From Amanita rubescens (Eukaryota > Basidiomycota > Agaricomycetes > Agaricales > Amanitaceae), in NCBI GenBank assembly GCA_015039365.1, contig WION01000052.1, forward strand, positions 62,001 through 126,000: a stretch of DNA of 64,000 nt. The letters are read 5' to 3'. The notes below the pieces were generated by a model. It did no database searches. It was not told where the DNA came from and saw only the letters and a list, made by a program, of their open reading frames with translations. The translations under genes were made by a program, and so were the position numbers. Shown here piece by piece: positions 1-11,218 of the stretch. How positions within the stretch are numbered: the first letter of the stretch is position 1; each line of letters begins with the position of its first letter.

Positions 1-119
1 AGACACAATCACTAAGACACTCGAGACTTGAACGCAGAAGGGAGAATGAGACTTGATTGAGTCTATAGACGACAGAAACAATCGTAAGGCTAAGAGACTC
101 ATACATGCATAATGGTATA

Positions 120-856
120 CAGTAACCCTCAAAACGGAGGAGCTGAGTGACAGGTGGGTATGGGGGATGTCAAAGTTCACAGGTGAATCAACATTTCTAT
201 GAGGACATATGATATAGGAGGGACCCATACTTGCTTACAGGATGGATGGGGGGAGGGATAGGTAACTTTATATCACCATTCTGAAGGATAGCCTTGAAGC
301 CAGCTTTGATTACTAAGGCAGGAATTTTGAAGTCAGCAGGACAGTGATCAAAAACACACTTGTGAGAGGTCAAGAGCTGGTCTAGTAAACACAGAAATGC
401 AGAAGAAGTGTTTCTAGTACAATTTGAGGATGGTACCTACATTGTGACTAGCCCTGGCTGACACTTCATATTCAGAATGACAAGATGCAAGAATACAGGA
501 TGACATCCACCTGGGAGGGTACATTGATGCAATGTAAGCATTTCAAGCACTTATCTGAGACATATTAAGGTTATTCAACATTGTAGCATGACTTTCACCA
601 CTGTCATATAATTGCTAGATACCGGTTTTGTCATCCCACCATGTCAGCCACAAAACCGTTCCAATGACATTGCCTCACAAAACATTTTATATCTCATGGA
701 CTACTGACTCAATTGACATGGGTATATGCTCAAATTCAAGCTTAGATGCTATTCTATCATCTACTAATTTCTACTAATTTTATAAAAGTTTCCCATTGTG
801 TGGTTGGTCAATCTTTTCAAGATGGCCAAACATTGGAACGGTTTTGAGGGTTACTG
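120..856. mobile_element. Non-autonomous Tc1/mariner-like element (MITE)
   Basis: The left end starts with CAGTAACCCTCAAAAC at 120 and the right end is its reverse complement, finishing at 856. Both ends are flanked by TA (in fact TATA), as expected for a TA target-site duplication. The 737-bp interior has no convincing coding sequence. A related CAAAACCGTTCC piece also occurs near 652. Terminal inverted repeats plus TA duplication are typical of Tc1/mariner/pogo derivatives. The superfamily is inferred from the TA and the CAGT end only. Confidence 0.65.
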
Positions 857-1123
857 TATATACTATGACTTGTTGTTCCCAGGCCGTCATTCCACGGAAT
901 CCTTAGGTAAGCATGGGAACTTTCTTGAAATAATGAAAAAGAAAAGAAAAAGAAATATAATGAAATAATCGCCGTTACAGAAACAGCCAAATGGAATGGC
1001 CCTGAACTCAATGTGGTCATTGTAGGATTTCCAAAGAATGGAAAAACAGTTTATGCATAGAAAGGTCTTGCACTAGTACATTCTGCTGTGTGTTTTTGTA
1101 ATGTGAATTGGCATTGGTCGTGA

Positions 1124-1960
1124 TCAGTGGGAGAATACCTTCAATGGTGCTGTTAGATCATTAAGATTGATTGTGGCTTTAGTGGCAGTCCCCATGGGAA
1201 TTATTGATAAGGGTGCTAAAGGACCAATGCCTGGGACTAGGAGGTCATTAGCAAGTGCAGTGGCTGCCCTCCTGTCATGCTTGCGCTTCTCCTCTTCTGC
1301 TGCCAGCCATGCCAGCACCTCGTCTTCCTTCTATTCCAGCTCTTCTCATTTGAGGTGCTCCTTCTCATGCTGCTCCTTGCATAGCTGCAGTTTTTCTTGG
1401 GTGGATGACATAAAGAAGGCAGCAACCTGGAGGATGAGTTACAATGATCTAGTGTTTCATTAAGATTGATTGTGGCTTTAGTGGCAGTCCCAGCCATGGG
1501 AATTGTTGGTAAGGAAGGAGTAAATGTACACCCAATCACCTGTGCAATAGCAGTCTGCCCTGCAGCTCCCACTAAGCCATGACCCACACCAACATACCCA
1601 TCACAATAAGCATCAAGCTGACCAGGATTCAGGCCGGCAATTGTTGCTGCACTCAATATGCAATATCACCTACAGAGTCTCTCCTCACATCTGATTGATA
1701 TCTGCATACATCTGGTTGGACTGTTGGAGTTTGTGGCCTGTATCTGATGAACATTGCCAATGAATTGTGTGAGCCACTGAGGTGGGGCAATACCCATGGG
1801 TTCCAAGAGCCATTGAGGGGGTGCAGGGCCCATGGTGGTGTTTATCAGACAATGTCTTGGTGGTATCATTCAGTGGATCCAATGTCATTGTCTGTTGCAG
1901 TGACACCCAGGATTTGAGATACTTTGTCACAGAAAGGGTCCTGACCTACAAGCAAATAAG
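1124..1960 (-). pseudogene. Degenerate repeat-derived coding remnant
   Basis: No single intact frame spans the stretch, but several short minus-strand frames look like pieces of one low-complexity charged protein (for example AWLAAEEEKRKHDRRAATAL, complement of about 1250-1320). A segment of about 70 bp at 1160-1230 is repeated in degraded form at 1460-1530, so the region has undergone internal duplication. I do not recognise a domain. It lies in AT-rich transposon-laden DNA and is most likely a decayed repeat protein rather than a live gene. Confidence 0.3.
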
Positions 1961-2399
1961 ATCAATAGTGCTCCACTTGAACTTAAAAAGAGATAATAAT
2001 TTAATAAGATGCTAAAACATTAGTCAGAGATGTTGATAATGGATGTATTATTAGATAAACACATGCTAATGTTGCTTTGTTCTTCATATTTGTATATGTA
2101 TATATTGCTATTATAAATTATAAATATTTTATTTTTCACTAGAACTGTAAGTAATCTATATATTATATTGCAAAGGAAATTATATATATAAAGGAAATTA
2201 AAAATATGGAATATAAATTTGAAGAAAACCCTCTTTTGCAATAGGCAGGCCAACTGCATGTAGATGTCAGATTCATATGGGGGAATGTATGTACGTATAT
2301 GTAGAAAGGCACAATTGATTCTTGTGAGAGTATGTAGGTATGCCTGCTGTTTTTTTTGTTTCAGCCTCAATGACAGAACCTAAAAGTTAAGAGCCACCT
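1961..2399. other. AT-rich spacer, nothing recognised
   Basis: Very AT-rich sequence with runs of TATATA and poly-A/T and no supported gene. It separates the decayed coding remnant from the next inverted-repeat element. Confidence 0.5.
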
Positions 2400-2938
2400 C
2401 ATCAGCAACCCTGCAAAAAAACTTATGGCAACTTATGGCAACTTGTGGCAACTTGTGGCAACTTATGAACTTATTGACTTGCCATTTATGGTAACTGATG
2501 GGGACTTATGACATCTTATGGACTTATAAACTTATAGACTTGGCATCTTATGAACTTATGAACTTATTGACAAACCTACAAAAGAACTGATAGAAACTTA
2601 TGATCCCATTGACCAACCTACAAAGGAACTGATGTAGACCTATGATCCCATTGACCAACCTACTAAGGAACTGATGTAGACTAATAGAGACTTATGATCC
2701 CATTGACAGGTCTACAAACAAACTGATGGAGACTGATGGAGACTGATGATCTTACTGACAGGGCAAAAACCTGGAAGAGTATCTTATGAACTCATGGACA
2801 AACTTTCCAAAGAGACTTTGGGTAACTGACAGTTACTGACCCCAACTTGTTGACTATTAACTGGGGTGTCAGATAACTAGGGGTAGCTAATGATCTTAAT
2901 GCAATAAGTTTGTAAGTTTTTTTGCAGGGTTGCTGATG
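2400..2938. mobile_element. Inverted-repeat element filled with short tandem repeats
   Basis: The ends are 26-bp perfect inverted repeats: CATCAGCAACCCTGCAAAAA continuing into AACTTA at 2400-2425, and its reverse complement at 2913-2938. The interior is almost entirely degenerate tandem repetition. It starts as ACTTATGGCA-type 10-mers (2425-2470) and then becomes roughly 45-55 bp units built on GAACTGATG, GACTTATGATCCCATTGAC and CCTACAAA. No coding frame is present. I see no clear target-site duplication, so the transposition mechanism is unknown. It may be a MITE that grew by internal repeat expansion. Confidence 0.6.
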
Positions 2939-3633
2939 CTGTTCATGATTACATTTATAGACCTGCTGAAATACAAAATATGTGCTTATATGACTGGATA
3001 AGGTGTTGCAGCAGAAAAAAGTTTCCTTCTTAGCACAAATGTGGCAGACAGTAAATATAATGATGGTCTATTTCTGGTCATTTGAACATGCACATATGAT
3101 AGCAAGTTCAGACTGAGACTGTCTGAATGTTAGGATTGTCTGACTTTGACTCATCATCACAGTCCAACTTTTCAACCTCCATGATATATACATTTGAAGT
3201 TACTAGATATATTTGATTTTCCGAGGCCGACTGAAAGGAGGAACCAGTTTTTTTAATGACAAGTTTTGTAACACTTTAAGCTGCCAATGATGGCCGAGGC
3301 CTTCTAAAAAAAACAAACTAATTAACATGCTTTTTGCCGATGTTACTTGTATCTGTTTCTCACAAAAGTTATACCTATTGGTCTACAGATTTATATAATA
3401 AGATCTAGCTAGTCGTATTCAGAGAGAGTCATAAGTCTCCCGAGCCTCATTTCATTTCATTCTGGAATCGCTTCACTCTGAACTGTAGCAGCAAATACTT
3501 ATACCGACTCGCGACTTGGCAAGCATGATCAAATAGTGTTGTGCAGGCCGACATTTTTATATACATTTACTCTATTATTTCCTCAAAGGTTTGCCTCTGC
3601 TGCTATAAAATATTAAATACTACCAAACCAAAT

Positions 3634-3667
3634 GGCCTCGGATATGCCACGCAAAGCGGTGGCCCAC
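3634..3667 (+). repeat. Dispersed GGCCTyGGAC...GCGGCCCAC repeat, copy 1
   Basis: Begins GGCCTCGGATATGCCACGC and ends GCGGTGGCCCAC, followed by AGCACCAAGTA. The same pattern recurs at 4314, and in inverse orientation at 36008 and 61894, always with an ACCAAGT-like tail just outside. Confidence 0.5.
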
Positions 3668-4313
3668 AGCACCAAGTATATATTTAGGATAATCATGGGA
3701 AATCATGATTCCATCATGATGCATTACTACACCAAAATTACTAAGAGTGCAGATATATATGTATGTATGTTGACATTGTCAGGGCATCACCTAGCAACTG
3801 CCCTTTCCATCACACTCGACTCCATCACCCTCCACCTCCAAACACCTCATCAAGAACCCATAAACTCTCCACTGCCTCAGCATATGGTACACCATCCTCA
3901 CTTAGTACTTCCTCCATTTCAATTGATGGTAGCCTAAGGCTATTACTAGTGATCCCCTTCAGGGTAATTGACCCTATTTTAATGTATTCTCTAGCATATT
4001 GTATATATGATGTGATCCCCAAAACCTTCCCAAGATACAAATGCAGACAAACATAATATTAAATTCTGAGGACAAAATGAATCGAGAGTGCTCAGTATTA
4101 TAACATTTTCCCTGGGGTTTTTCAATTTTAGCTGGACAAAATGCTGTTCAGGAAATGATTTCCAGTGAGTGTTGTCACATGTCACATTACTTGTTTCTCT
4201 CTTCCTGTTTGCAGTGAACCCTCACATTTGCATGAGGGTTATGTATCATGATTAACAAATATTAACTGTCAGTGTCACATAATAATTAGTGATCAAAGAT
4301 CTGTCTAAGAAAT

Positions 4314-4348
4314 GGCCTTGGACCTGCCATGCATCGCAGCGGCCCACA
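4314..4348 (+). repeat. Dispersed GGCCTyGGAC...GCGGCCCAC repeat, copy 2
   Basis: Begins GGCCTTGGACCTGCCATGCA and ends GCAGCGGCCCAC, followed by ATCACACAAGTA. It is closest to the inferred consensus of the four copies in this window. Confidence 0.5.
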
Positions 4349-5309
4349 TCACACAAGTAGAGATGTGGCAGCATTGATGGTAATCCACAAGATTTGGGGG
4401 ATCATCCTGAAAACATACTTGAATATTCACCTACAGATCCCTCTGTAGAGGACACACAGGCTGAAGTTGAATTGGCTAATTATGGTGAAAATGTAGGGTA
4501 TGATGTTGAGATTAATATTCCTGGAGAGACAACACAGCACTCAAGAATTTGGGTTATATACTGAGAGAATAACTATTAGATGAATTGTATCCAAAGTAGC
4601 AATATTTATATATTCATTGTACAATACATCTCAGGTGAATGGAACATCAAATACAAAATACACGAAGCACGTCGAAATTCGACGCGTGTGACATAACCCA
4701 TCACGTCCCCCACACTAAACCCTTGGCTATCACACGCCTGGTGATGAACTTGCAAACTGTGAACTGACGAACTTAGAATTGAGATGCCCTAGAGCTGTCA
4801 TCGTTGAAAACAGGTGTCAGTTGGACCATAGTTGGGATATGTCGTGTTCATTACCATATGTAACATTTCCCTGTAGATATCTATATCAATGTGCTGAAAA
4901 TGACAGAGAAGGGAAAGACTAACAAAATCCGTCGATGCATCTTTAATACCTTATAATCAATACCTCCATATTTGTTCAACGTAATATTCGCAACTTCGCC
5001 TCCTACTCGAATATTAGAAACGACACGGGCAACAGATAAGTTCGTGGAGTCGCACCTAAGGCTTTGTTCTGGCGAAGATCGCACATGACAACGTTCGCGG
5101 TGAGGTTCAATTTCAATTCACAGCCTGTCGCGAGAGCCGCAGCTTTATCATAGTCAACTTTTCAATCGCTTAATCACGCTGATTGGAGTCTTACTCGAAA
5201 CAAGGGATAACACGCTTCACGGTTTGCAACATTTGCGCTCTCGTAGGCGCCCGTACATAATAACTAGAATGAAAGTGATTTCAAAAGCGAGCGGTGGGTA
5301 AATGGAGCT

Positions 5310-6574
5310 TACAACATCCTGGAATAGTCGGGGATAACTGCGTACATGGTGAGCTTTTGAGTTGCTTCGCGAGCTCAAGGTGCGTGCTTACTGTTGACTG
5401 CCCAGTCTTCCCCTTCAATGATACCATGCACACGATGTGTCGGATGAAGTTGTTGGCGAAGAGCAGAAATGTTGTTATAGGCCAGCACAGCCGCGTCCAA
5501 ACTGTTTTTGCCTTCCCAAGGAGATAAAGCGGCGTGCGCGCTATAAAGACACAAATAGAGATAAGCCAGGGGCCAATACGCATAGCAGGAATCATACGTG
5601 TGCCAGGAATATTCACCTTCGATGCACTGGAGAGCAAGGCTGCTGGAGAGGCTGACTGATCCTTTTGGTCCTGGAGCAGGGTGGCACCTGATAAGTTCAC
5701 GATTAGTCAACGATATGGAAAAGAATAAGTACGAATGTAGATACATCAAACATATATCCATATCCGTACAAGCGCCCTTGTTGAGCAGTATTGCCTTTCC
5801 AGCGCCGCCCTTGTCGAGCAGTATTGCCTTTCCAGCGCCGCCCTCCTCGGCTAAGATTCGAATAGCGTTGATAAGGCTGTGGCACCGTAGAGTAGGAATG
5901 CACATACCTGGTGTTCCAAGAAGCGAAACCTTGCCTGATATTTTGAACTCGACGAGGGCAGCTTTAAGCGCCAAAGCAACAGCAACACCTGCCAATGCGT
6001 ATTAGGATACGACTTTCGCGACAGCATGATGTGGAGGAGTTGTACCCGCTATGGCAATCAGGTTGTGACCGCAAGCATGCCCGACACCTTCCAAAGCGTC
6101 CATCTAATCAAAATCAACACAGATGTCGGGATTCATAAGGTGTTCAGGTGAAAAACGCTAACCTCGGAGTTGAGGCCGATAGTCCTACCACCGCTTCCGT
6201 GAGAGAACGTCGCACGCCAGGCAGTCTCCAGATGAAGTTTCCTCTCGACCTTGAACCCATGCTTCTCCATAAACGCTGTGAGTGCGTCATGTGCGTAACT
6301 ATTGGATGTTAATCTTAACCGTTGTCCGAGATGCGGCCTACTAGCTGACTCACTATTCTTTAAACCTCGGTTCCGGGTGTGCTGCCAGCGTGCGTCAAAT
6401 AAGTACAGGTTCTAATTGCCCACATACGTACCGTGTATACCAAGACTGAGCGCCCGAAGTTCCTGGCTGCACTGTTCGATATTATTGTTTATAAATTCCA
6501 GGATATCGGGTCTGAATAGTTCGGAGCTGCCAGGTTTAGCGGGAACCCTCTGGATGCCAGACAGGGGACGACAT
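5310..6574 (-). pseudogene. Peptidase M20 / amidohydrolase pseudogene, copy 1
   Basis: Reading leftward from an ATG at 6574, the pieces match fungal peptidase M20 domain-containing amidohydrolases. They include a GHACGHN metal-binding motif (complement of about 6050-6090), a [12 protein letters not shown] helix, [19 protein letters not shown] and a segment containing [12 protein letters not shown] and [12 protein letters not shown]. Introns of about 50 bp with clear GT-AG ends separate them. It is not functional as read. Relative to copy 2 it lacks 14 bp just after the start (near 6546), giving a stop 12 codons in. It carries an in-frame 33-bp tandem duplication at 5774-5839 and ends abruptly near 5310 after a PDYSRM segment, so the C-terminal part is missing. 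It is divergently arranged with the HNH gene at 6623. Confidence 0.75.
5774..5839 (-). repeat. 33-bp in-frame tandem duplication inside the M20 pseudogene
   Basis: Two adjacent 33-bp units (5774-5806 and 5807-5839) differ at one base. They duplicate the codons for [11 protein letters not shown] in the conserved EEGG region. The second M20 copy at 15.7-16.6 kb has one unit, so the duplication arose in copy 1. Confidence 0.85.
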
Positions 6575-6622
6575 GATCGTGGGAGTCATCAGGTTGAACA
6601 CACCCTATGATAACGTGGTCAC

Positions 6623-7563
6623 ATGCCTGTTCTCCCTCCAATTCATCTCCCTCTTCCTCTTACTCAACCGCCCCAGGGATTTCTCCTTGCACGTTCTATA
6701 TCTGAAAGGTCTGACACATCCACTACCTTCAACACATACCTGGATGTGAGAGACGAGAATCGTTGTGTTGTTTGCGGCGATCCCGAGGATGTAGAGCCTT
6801 GTCATATAATCTCGAAATCGGAACCCGAGACAGTGCGTCCCTTCTGGTACTATCAATTCTGCTAATGGCTCTTAAGTAAACCTAAGTGGCAGGGTCTCGT
6901 GAGCAGGAATTATGTCCCTGCGACAGCGAAACCGTCTGTCAAGCATGAGCCGCGAAATGGTATTTTGTTGTGTGCTACCCACCACAAAAACTTCGACGCC
7001 TACCGCTTCTTCATACGATATATTCCCGAGGTAAGTCGAGTCTAACCATATCCACGACTGTCATAACGAGTAGCAAGCAGCAAAAAAAGTTTGTTTTCAT
7101 AAATTACAACCGAGCAAGCCACCGCGCAATTTTCCATGGGAAAGCTATAAATTTGGATGTAGATCATCGACTTTCACCCTTCCCCTCAATCTTTCTCATT
7201 CACGAAATCCGTGTACGGGGTCACAACCTCTTCGCCCTAGAACCTGACGATATATCTCCAATGGTCGAGGACCAGGACTGGATGAGAGAGGAGATTTCTG
7301 ACACTGAGCATGATGCCGCCATGAATCTTGAAAGCAGTATGATGCTCCTGAATCCCGTCACTAGAACCACAGATAATGGTTCTGGAAACTCCTCTCCTGC
7401 TGGCACGCTGTCACTTGCTTTAAACGCAGATGTCATCCAGAAAATCCTTTCCGCTACACGACAGATGGCGTCATGGAAGGCCTGCGTACAAGAAGGTACG
7501 AGCTGGGATGGAACGGCCGAGGAAAACATTGCAAAGTATAAGAGTATGATTGAATTGATGTAA
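6623..7563 (+). CDS. HNH nuclease-domain protein 1
   Basis: Predicted exons 6623..6832, 6887..7030 and 7081..7563 (introns of 54 and 50 bp) give 278 residues. The first exon ends in RCVVCGDPEDVEPCHII and the second contains NGILLCATHHKNFDAYRFFI. Together these form the beta-beta-alpha HNH fold of the HNH_2 type common in Agaricomycetes (CxxC, CHII, NGILL..HH). The C-terminal part is an acidic linker followed by a conserved tail around LALNADVIQKIL and WDGTAEENI. This tail is also present in the other two copies at 16.6 and 21.1 kb. Family members are presumed metal-dependent DNA endonucleases, and their biological role is not established. The start is the first ATG before the shared N-terminus; an upstream exon is possible. 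Ser replaces the Pro of CHIIP in this copy. Confidence 0.75.
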
Positions 7564-8155
7564 CTTCACAGCCTAGTACGAAATGGCATTTAGATTTGTA
7601 TATATGTGCTAATATTCCGGGGTCCTCGTTCCAGAACATGCATATGATGGATATGAAGATTTGTAACACGCGACGGAGAAAACAACTTGGCCAGAAGCAT
7701 TTGCCATCACCGAGGGTGGGTCGCTATTTCCAATTCGTTCGTCCTCAAACTAAGATTGCTCTGTTAGGCGGACACGTTGAAACCCGCAGTGGCGGCAGCC
7801 GTCGCTGTGGGCGATGTCATGATGTTGGCTAAAGTGGAGCTATTCAGACTTGACGCGGAGAAGATCGACTTTGTTCCTCCCCTGCCAAAAGCGAGACGAG
7901 GGCAAGTGTCAAGTTTTGAGAATTGGATACGCTTTCGGATCGGAGACGGTGAACTCCGTGAACAGGTGGTGATGGAAGTGTATAAGCGGAAGAGGAGGCA
8001 CTAGATGAGAACAATGATGTACCCGCGAAAATGTCAATTAAAGATGGAATATATATCCTTATATTGTAGATAATAGATACTGTCATCGTAAAATACTGTG
8101 AATTATAGATAGGGAAGGAGCAGTTTATCAAGACTTTGGTGGTAGCCGAGCATTG
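7564..8155. other. Spacer between convergent genes
   Basis: About 590 bp lying between the 3' end of the HNH gene and the 3' end of the membrane-protein gene. Short frames of 60-80 residues are present without recognisable features. It probably holds the two 3' UTRs. Confidence 0.4.
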
Positions 8156-10138
8156 TCAATAATGCCCCATTCGTCCACGCTCATTCCACCCACTCTCGAC
8201 GATCGCCTCTACCCGTTTCATGGCACGGTCCGTCCTGTCACGATACGTCTTGGTATAGATCGTACCAGGCTCAGGCTCCAGAAGCTCCATTGCTTTCTCA
8301 GTCCTCTTAGCGCTCCGAGCCTTGACCGGCCGCCCGCGGTACGCTCCTAACCGGGGAGAATTAATGCCTTCCAGACCCGGACCACCTCCCATCCTCGCAC
8401 TCGACCCCACCACAGGCGTAAAACACAACGCGCTTTCCATCTGCGGCGTCATCACACTCGGTGGGCTCCGCATCCGCAACACAGAGGGGGACGACGAAGC
8501 GTACACCGGTGGCCGTGTTGCTTGGCTTCTCTTGGTGGGACTAGTAACGGGGCTCCCAGCGCGGGACGAACCGCAGCTTCTGCTCCCGCTCCTCATACGC
8601 GTCGGGACAGGCGTGTACGGATCCTCTTGCCGGCTCGTCTTCTCTTCTTGCTGGCTCTCGTTCGAGAACAACTGGAACGGAAACGCAGACGCCAATGACC
8701 ACGGGGTTTTTCCATTCCCATCGCCGGCACTTCCTGGAGTCGGGAGTTGAGGAGGCGGAGACTCCATCACGATCCTGAACCCTCTTCCTACTTCTCCCTG
8801 TTCCTGTTGTCGTTCACTTCGTCGACGTTGACTTCGAGCCATCCTCGTGGACCGCGACCGGCCATTGTGGTGCGTGACGGTACCCCGCTTTTCCACACTC
8901 GCCCCTCCGGACCTGGAACCCAATGATAACGCGGCCCCGACAGCTTTAGCCGCACGCAGGCCTCTCATCGAATCCGTCCACCTCTTCTCCTCGTCGACTT
9001 TGGCGAGAATAGCGCGCTTGATGCTTTTGTGCCGTAAACTCTCCCAAGGAACTCGTAACTGACTCTTGTCGGGTTCTTCGTTGTAAAAGTCGTCTTCTCC
9101 TTCCTTGTCACTCCCGTCATCATCCCCCGCAAACTCGAACGAATCCTGGTGTAGATAGGTTGGTGGTAACAAGGACCTAGCAGCGGACGAAGACGCTCTG
9201 CTTCGATTGCGGGACGATTTAGGTCTGTCGCTCCGTCTAGTCCGCGCTCGTTTGGGTTTAGAAGGGGTGAACGGATCCTGGTCGATATCATCCTCGAATC
9301 CGGAGGTAACATCCTGTTCTTCATCCAAACCGAGTCCTAGTTGTTCGTCGTCCATCAGACTATCTTTCTCTGCGTCCGGATCTTCGATGCCGACGTATTT
9401 GGGACCAGTAATGACGTCCTCTGGCTCATCGTGTGCTCCGAATAGCCCTCCCCACCACGATCGCTTCTCTGCGTGAACGGCCCGCCATCCTTGGCCCTCT
9501 GATGGGTAATGGTAAGAATCCCGGTTCCGGTTCCGGTTTTGAGAGCGATAACGGCGGCAGGAGTACCGCTTGCATAGGAACCAGAAAAGGATGAACAGTA
9601 AAATGGCGCCTAGGACGGAAGCCAACAGTGGGATGAGGTTACGAGGATTGGCAATAAAATTGTGGAAGTTAAAATGGTGGGATAGAGACGCAGATGTCGA
9701 CGTAGGAGATGTTGACGATGCTGAAGATGCTGAAGATGTCAAAGAGGTTGATGAGGTCGAAGGAATTGAAGTAGATGCATCCGAAGTGGACGAAGGAAAC
9801 GTGCTAGAGTTGACATCAGGAGGTGCGGAAAGCGGCATTCCAATGCCGCCGTCCTGAGTCGTCATGGGAACGGGAAAAGGTGGTGACGATAATACTTGTG
9901 AAGCTATTGACGTGGCTGCCGTGGCAGTCCAGGCGGGGTATGGCCACCAGTAGTCGAAAGACGACGTCGATGTTGGCAGGCCATTTTGAACAGATTGTTG
10001 AAGTGGCCCTTCGCCCAATTGGCGAGGCGCGTGTATGTAATGATTATGTTGGTATAACTTGACCGCAGCCGAGGTACTGATGTTCTCCATCGCGATAATA
10101 AATAGCAAGATAAGTTGACAGTTGCGTGATCGTGTCAT
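8156..10138 (-). CDS. Single-pass membrane protein with Ser/Thr-rich ectodomain
   Basis: A single uninterrupted frame of 660 residues. Residues 1-25 look like a signal peptide (hydrophobic CQLILLFIIAM core). Residues about 105-152 are an almost pure Ser/Thr tract suited to O-mannosylation. Residues about 168-188 form one hydrophobic transmembrane helix (LIPLLASVLGAILLFILFWF) followed by Cys/Arg-rich KRYSCRRYR. The remaining 470 residues are cytoplasmic, polar and low-complexity with acidic and Arg/Ser-rich stretches. This layout resembles fungal cell-wall sensor-like proteins (WSC/Mid2 style), but no WSC cysteine domain is visible, so the function is unassigned. It lies head-to-tail with the proline-rich gene on the same strand. 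Confidence 0.75.
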   Translation of the reverse strand: MTRSRNCQLILLFIIAMENISTSAAVKLYQHNHYIHAPRQLGEGPLQQSVQNGLPTSTSSFDYWWPYPAWTATAATSIASQVLSSPPFPVPMTTQDGGIGMPLSAPPDVNSSTFPSSTSDASTSIPSTSSTSLTSSASSASSTSPTSTSASLSHHFNFHNFIANPRNLIPLLASVLGAILLFILFWFLCKRYSCRRYRSQNRNRNRDSYHYPSEGQGWRAVHAEKRSWWGGLFGAHDEPEDVITGPKYVGIEDPDAEKDSLMDDEQLGLGLDEEQDVTSGFEDDIDQDPFTPSKPKRARTRRSDRPKSSRNRSRASSSAARSLLPPTYLHQDSFEFAGDDDGSDKEGEDDFYNEEPDKSQLRVPWESLRHKSIKRAILAKVDEEKRWTDSMRGLRAAKAVGAALSLGSRSGGASVEKRGTVTHHNGRSRSTRMARSQRRRSERQQEQGEVGRGFRIVMESPPPQLPTPGSAGDGNGKTPWSLASAFPFQLFSNESQQEEKTSRQEDPYTPVPTRMRSGSRSCGSSRAGSPVTSPTKRSQATRPPVYASSSPSVLRMRSPPSVMTPQMESALCFTPVVGSSARMGGGPGLEGINSPRLGAYRGRPVKARSAKRTEKAMELLEPEPGTIYTKTYRDRTDRAMKRVEAIVESGWNERGRMGHY

Positions 10139-10280
10139 GCGTTTTAATGTCGTTTGATAGTGGATTTCAAGAATGCAGATGATGGATGAATTGGATTGGT
10201 TGGGTATGGGTATGGTTGGGTATGGTAATATCGTTGTTAGAAGCTGATGAGTGCGGAAAGCAGTTGGCTCGGCTTCGTAT

Positions 10281-11084
10281 CTATTGAAGCGTGGTATCTG
10301 GTGGGACGACGATGAATCCTACTCGGTTCTCCACGCTAAAAGCGCTGAGGTCGTGCGTAGGTGAATCAAAGGCGAGCCCTGCAGCGATAAAGGTAGAACG
10401 GCGAATAAGATGGTAGGATGGAGAGTATGAGGCGGCTGTCACTCCGGAACGTCGGGTTTTGCGCCAAAAAGTTGTTGGGCGGACTATATAGAACAGCGTG
10501 AATGAACGAACAGATAGGAGCTGCCAGAGATATGACTTACGAAGCGGAGGTGGTGGAAGGGGCAAATTACCTGACCCTAAGCTCTTAGCGAGAGCTTCAG
10601 ACGAGCGAGAAGCAAAAGTCCGCCGAGGAAATGACCTGTTGATAGCGGTCGATGGAGGCTCGGGAACAAACGGTTGTAACAGGCCAGGCACTTGCTGCTC
10701 TGCGGATTCTAGATATCTAGCAGGAGCGCTTAGAGAACGTGTAGGTTTGTGTCGTTTAACGGGTGGAGGGATGGTATGGCCAGAGGATTTAAAAGTGTTA
10801 ACGGGTGGAGAAAGCAGGTTTGGGTCGACGATACGACTAAGCGCACGGCCTCTTCGCCTGGGCTGAGGCCGTTCAGCGTCGTCCTGGGTGGGTTCTGAAT
10901 CCGACTGGGTGTCAGCCGCCCCGGCTTCTGGTGGTTCACCGTCTTCCGGCTCCCGTTCCGTTTCGAGGGTGACCATGGTGGGTGTGATGAGGTTGGGTGT
11001 CGAACGGCGAAACGAGAACGGCCTTGCCCTCATCATGGGCACATAGAGAGGTGTTGGGGAGATGAGAACGGTGAGGTCAGTCAT
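10281..11084 (-). CDS. Proline/arginine-rich protein of unknown function
   Basis: A minus-strand frame from ATG 11084 to the stop at 10281. A 57-bp segment at 10484..10540 has perfect intron ends (GTAAGT...TATATAG). Because 57 is a multiple of three, the frame stays open either way: about 248 residues spliced, 267 unspliced. The protein is basic and disordered, with an acidic stretch near residue 45 and a PPPPLR run at the intron. No domain is recognised. A badly decayed copy lies at 20222-20700, showing that the gene was part of a duplicated block. The two-gene order membrane protein - proline-rich protein precedes NLR1. Confidence 0.55.
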   Translation of the reverse strand: MTDLTVLISPTPLYVPMMRARPFSFRRSTPNLITPTMVTLETEREPEDGEPPEAGAADTQSDSEPTQDDAERPQPRRRGRALSRIVDPNLLSPPVNTFKSSGHTIPPPVKRHKPTRSLSAPARYLESAEQQVPGLLQPFVPEPPSTAINRSFPRRTFASRSSEALAKSLGSGNLPLPPPPLRKSYLWQLLSVRSFTLFYIVRPTTFWRKTRRSGVTAASYSPSYHLIRRSTFIAAGLAFDSPTHDLSAFSVENRVGFIVVPPDTTLQ

Positions 11085-11218
11085 CGTTGAAGGCGTTGGA
11101 GGCGGAGGCGGTTGCTTTTGTCGCCTAATTTGTTGGTGTTTGTGACAACTAAAAATGGTCTATAATTTATTGAACTCGCAGGTCCTCGACTAAAAGAAAC
11201 TAGCGCGCTACTTTAGTT

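Larger units (their letters stand above)
2939..5309. other. Gene-poor AT-rich intergenic region
   Basis: About 2.4 kb with no supported gene; open frames here are short and lack family signals. It contains two copies of a dispersed repeat (listed separately). At about 4640-4740 there is a GC-richer stretch including CATAACCCATCACGTCCCCC that resembles solo-LTR or promoter debris, but I cannot define its ends. Confidence 0.45.

Noticed and set aside
5281..5995. 206- and 139-codon minus-strand frames as independent genes
   Set aside because: They read through introns of the M20 pseudogene; exon-by-exon comparison with copy 2 explains them.
8322..9857. Plus-strand frames of up to 142 codons opposite the membrane-protein gene
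   Set aside because: They overlap the uninterrupted 660-codon frame, have no features and reflect its Ser/Thr/Arg codon bias.
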